From Gammaproteobacteria bacterium (GTDB lineage: Bacteria > Pseudomonadota > Gammaproteobacteria > Pseudomonadales > Azotimanducaceae), in NCBI GenBank assembly GCA_026709225.1, contig JAPOTJ010000037.1:1-35370 (forward strand): a stretch of 35,370 bases of DNA, in the 5' to 3' direction. Positions 34,146-35,370 of this stretch are shown here, piece by piece. The notes under the pieces were generated by a model. The model saw only the letters and a list, made by a program, of their open reading frames with translations, searched no databases and was not told where the DNA came from. How positions within the stretch are numbered: position 1 is the first letter of the stretch; every line of letters starts with the position of its first letter. The position numbers were made by a program, and so were the translations under genes.

Positions 34146-35174
34146 ATGAAACGCTTGATCGATCTTCGCAGCGACACGGTGACATTGCCGCCCGATGCCA
34201 TGCGCCGCGCCATGCACGAAGCCGAGCTTGGCGATGATGTCTACGGCGAAGACCCGACTGTCAACGCCCTGCAGGAGAAGGCCGCGGAACGACTCGGCAA
34301 ACAAGCCGGGCTGCTCGTGACTTCCGGCACGCAAGGCAATTTGGCGTCGCTTTTGAGCCACGCGGGGCGCGGCGACCATGTGCTTGTCGGTCATCAGTCG
34401 CATATTTTCAAATACGAAGCGGGCGCGGCGAGCGTGCTCGGCGGACTGTTTCTCGAACCCCTGACCAATCGCGAGGATGGCACCTTCGGCGAAGAACAGA
34501 TTACGGCTGCCGTCAATCCACCCGATGTCCACCGCGCGCCAACACGTGTGCTTGCAATCGAGAACACCCACAACCTCGCAGGCGGTGCGCCTGTCGATGC
34601 TAAAGCAACGAAACGCATGGCCGAGACGGCGCACGCGCACGGCCTCAAGGTGCATCTTGATGGTGCGCGCCTGTTCAACGCCGCCGTTGCATTCGGGACC
34701 GAAGCTGCGGCGCTCGCAGAGCCTGCGGACAGCGTCAGCGTGTGCTTGTCAAAGGGCCTCGGGTGCCCGCTCGGCAGCGTCGTGGTCGGTGACGACGACT
34801 TCATCGGCGAAGCGCGGCGCTGGCGCAAGATGCTTGGCGGCGGCATGAGGCAGGCTGGCGTGGTCGCAGCGGCTGGCATCTATGCGCTTGATCATATGGT
34901 GGACCGGCTCGCTGAAGACCACGAAAACGCGAGGCGTCTCGCCTACGGCCTTGCTGAAATCCAAGGCATTGTGCTCGACCCGGAGGCGGTGCGAACGAAC
35001 ATCATCTACTTCCAGACCGAGCAGGGCATCAGCCTTGATCTCGCAAAGCGCCTAGAAAAAAGAGGCATTCTGATGGACAGCGAAAAGACGCTCGCGCGCC
35101 TCGTCACGCACGACGGCATCAGCAGCGCGGATATCGACCTGGTGCTATTGGCATTCGCAGAGGCCTTGCGCTAG
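34146..35174 (+). CDS. ltaA: Low-specificity L-threonine aldolase
   Basis: This 342-residue PLP enzyme cleaves threonine or allo-threonine to glycine and acetaldehyde. It opens IDLRSDTVTLPPDAMRRAM, then GDDVYGEDPTVNALQEKAA, has HLDGARLFNAAVA, and SVCLSKGLGCPLGSVV with the PLP-binding Lys203. Length matches the family. Its TAG stop is the last three bases of CTAG at 35171-35174, the target duplication of the mobile element that follows, so the insertion lies directly on the stop codon. Confidence 0.94.
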   Translation: MKRLIDLRSDTVTLPPDAMRRAMHEAELGDDVYGEDPTVNALQEKAAERLGKQAGLLVTSGTQGNLASLLSHAGRGDHVLVGHQSHIFKYEAGAASVLGGLFLEPLTNREDGTFGEEQITAAVNPPDVHRAPTRVLAIENTHNLAGGAPVDAKATKRMAETAHAHGLKVHLDGARLFNAAVAFGTEAAALAEPADSVSVCLSKGLGCPLGSVVVGDDDFIGEARRWRKMLGGGMRQAGVVAAAGIYALDHMVDRLAEDHENARRLAYGLAEIQGIVLDPEAVRTNIIYFQTEQGISLDLAKRLEKRGILMDSEKTLARLVTHDGISSADIDLVLLAFAEALR

Positions 35175-35370
35175 TGTCCTGTCCCATAAATAAGTGTGAT
35201 TCAGAGTGGGCACAATCGCCGACGGCAAGGCGCAGTCCGCAGGGAATATCGGGCATATTGCCAAGGGCTGCAACGCAGCCGTCGGCGATTGTGCCCACTC
35301 CCGAAGGGCGCGCAGGAGAAGGGCTGTGGCCGCGTTGCGTCCCTTGGCAATACGGCAAAGTATTGCCTGC
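35175..35370 (+). mobile_element. Twin-hairpin element with IS481-like end (196 bp visible)
   Basis: The terminal repeat TGTCCTGTCCCATAAATAAG begins right after CTAG. Arm TGGGCACAATCGCCGAC (35207-35223) pairs perfectly with 35281-35297. Counting flanks, 23 bp pair (35204-35226 with 35278-35300). The interior holds a GGCAAGG box and an AATAT/ATATT mini-hairpin with loop CGGGC. CTCCCGAAGGGCG (35298-35310) follows, then the second arm CGCAGGAGAAGGGCTGT (35311-35327), whose complement is at 11-27. A perfect 8 bp hairpin, GGCAATAC/GTATTGCC, lies at 35346-35367. No coding sequence is present. Added to 1-60, the element would be 256 bp. Confidence 0.8.

Noticed and set aside
1-35370. The window as a plasmid or phage genome
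   Set aside because: There is no replication, partition, mobilisation or virion gene, and many single-copy housekeeping genes are present.

Overview
The window looks like a moderately GC-rich gammaproteobacterial chromosome segment, probably from a free-living or marine-type heterotroph. The evidence for this is the gshB-tonB pair, a close UvrD homologue, an aerobic ubiquinone gene (ubiA), a CYP153-type alkane hydroxylase, TRAP uptake genes and a neighbour resembling FimL/ChpA. Genes are packed tightly, with many 1-35 base overlaps. I saw no tRNA, rRNA or CRISPR.

Layout. Positions 1-589 hold the end of a small mobile element, a decayed IS3/IS481-type transposase fragment and two strong hairpins. 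Positions 590-5524 encode one large secreted protein with eight CARDB repeats. Positions 5607-6635 hold a 56-residue protein followed by a PIN-domain protein, a candidate toxin-antitoxin pair. A DUF3604 lipoprotein (minus strand) follows, and divergent from it runs rpiA-uvrD-dctP-enoyl-CoA hydratase. A 253 bp MITE (13407-13659) sits exactly on the hydratase stop codon. After it come a CYP153-like P450, an AbrB/VapC pair, and a four-gene restriction-modification island (15901-20535): an SPPY methyltransferase, a Dam-type methyltransferase, a second D12-class methyltransferase and an AlwI/BstNBI-family nuclease. The minus strand then carries ubiA-dctQ-dctM, with rubredoxin in between on the plus strand, and a tkt-pgk-fba carbon block. 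Then come panB-panC (+), a FimL/ChpA-like protein (-), a serine-dehydrogenase-type protease gene broken by an in-frame TGA (-), gshB-tonB (+) and threonine aldolase (+). The window ends inside a second small mobile element.

How it fits together. rpiA, tkt, pgk and fba serve central sugar phosphate metabolism. DctP lies about 8 kb from DctQ/DctM and on the opposite strand, although together they would make one TRAP importer. The material between them (MITE, P450, VapBC, R-M genes) is the accessory part of the window.

Most unusual observation. The MITE at 13407-13659 and the element at the window edges (35175-35370 continuing into 1-60) have unrelated terminal repeats and different target duplications (TTAA versus CTAG). 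They nevertheless share one internal plan: 32 bases, a 17-base arm, a GGCAAGG box, 56-57 bases, the complementary 17-base arm, a shared CTCCCGAAGGGCG box, then a second hairpin and 32-33 bases. The arm sequences differ between the two elements, but pairing is kept. Joining the last base of the window to the first completes the second element at 256 bp, against 253 bp for the intact one. Each lies directly on a gene's stop codon. This looks like a family of twin-hairpin elements carried by different transposon ends.
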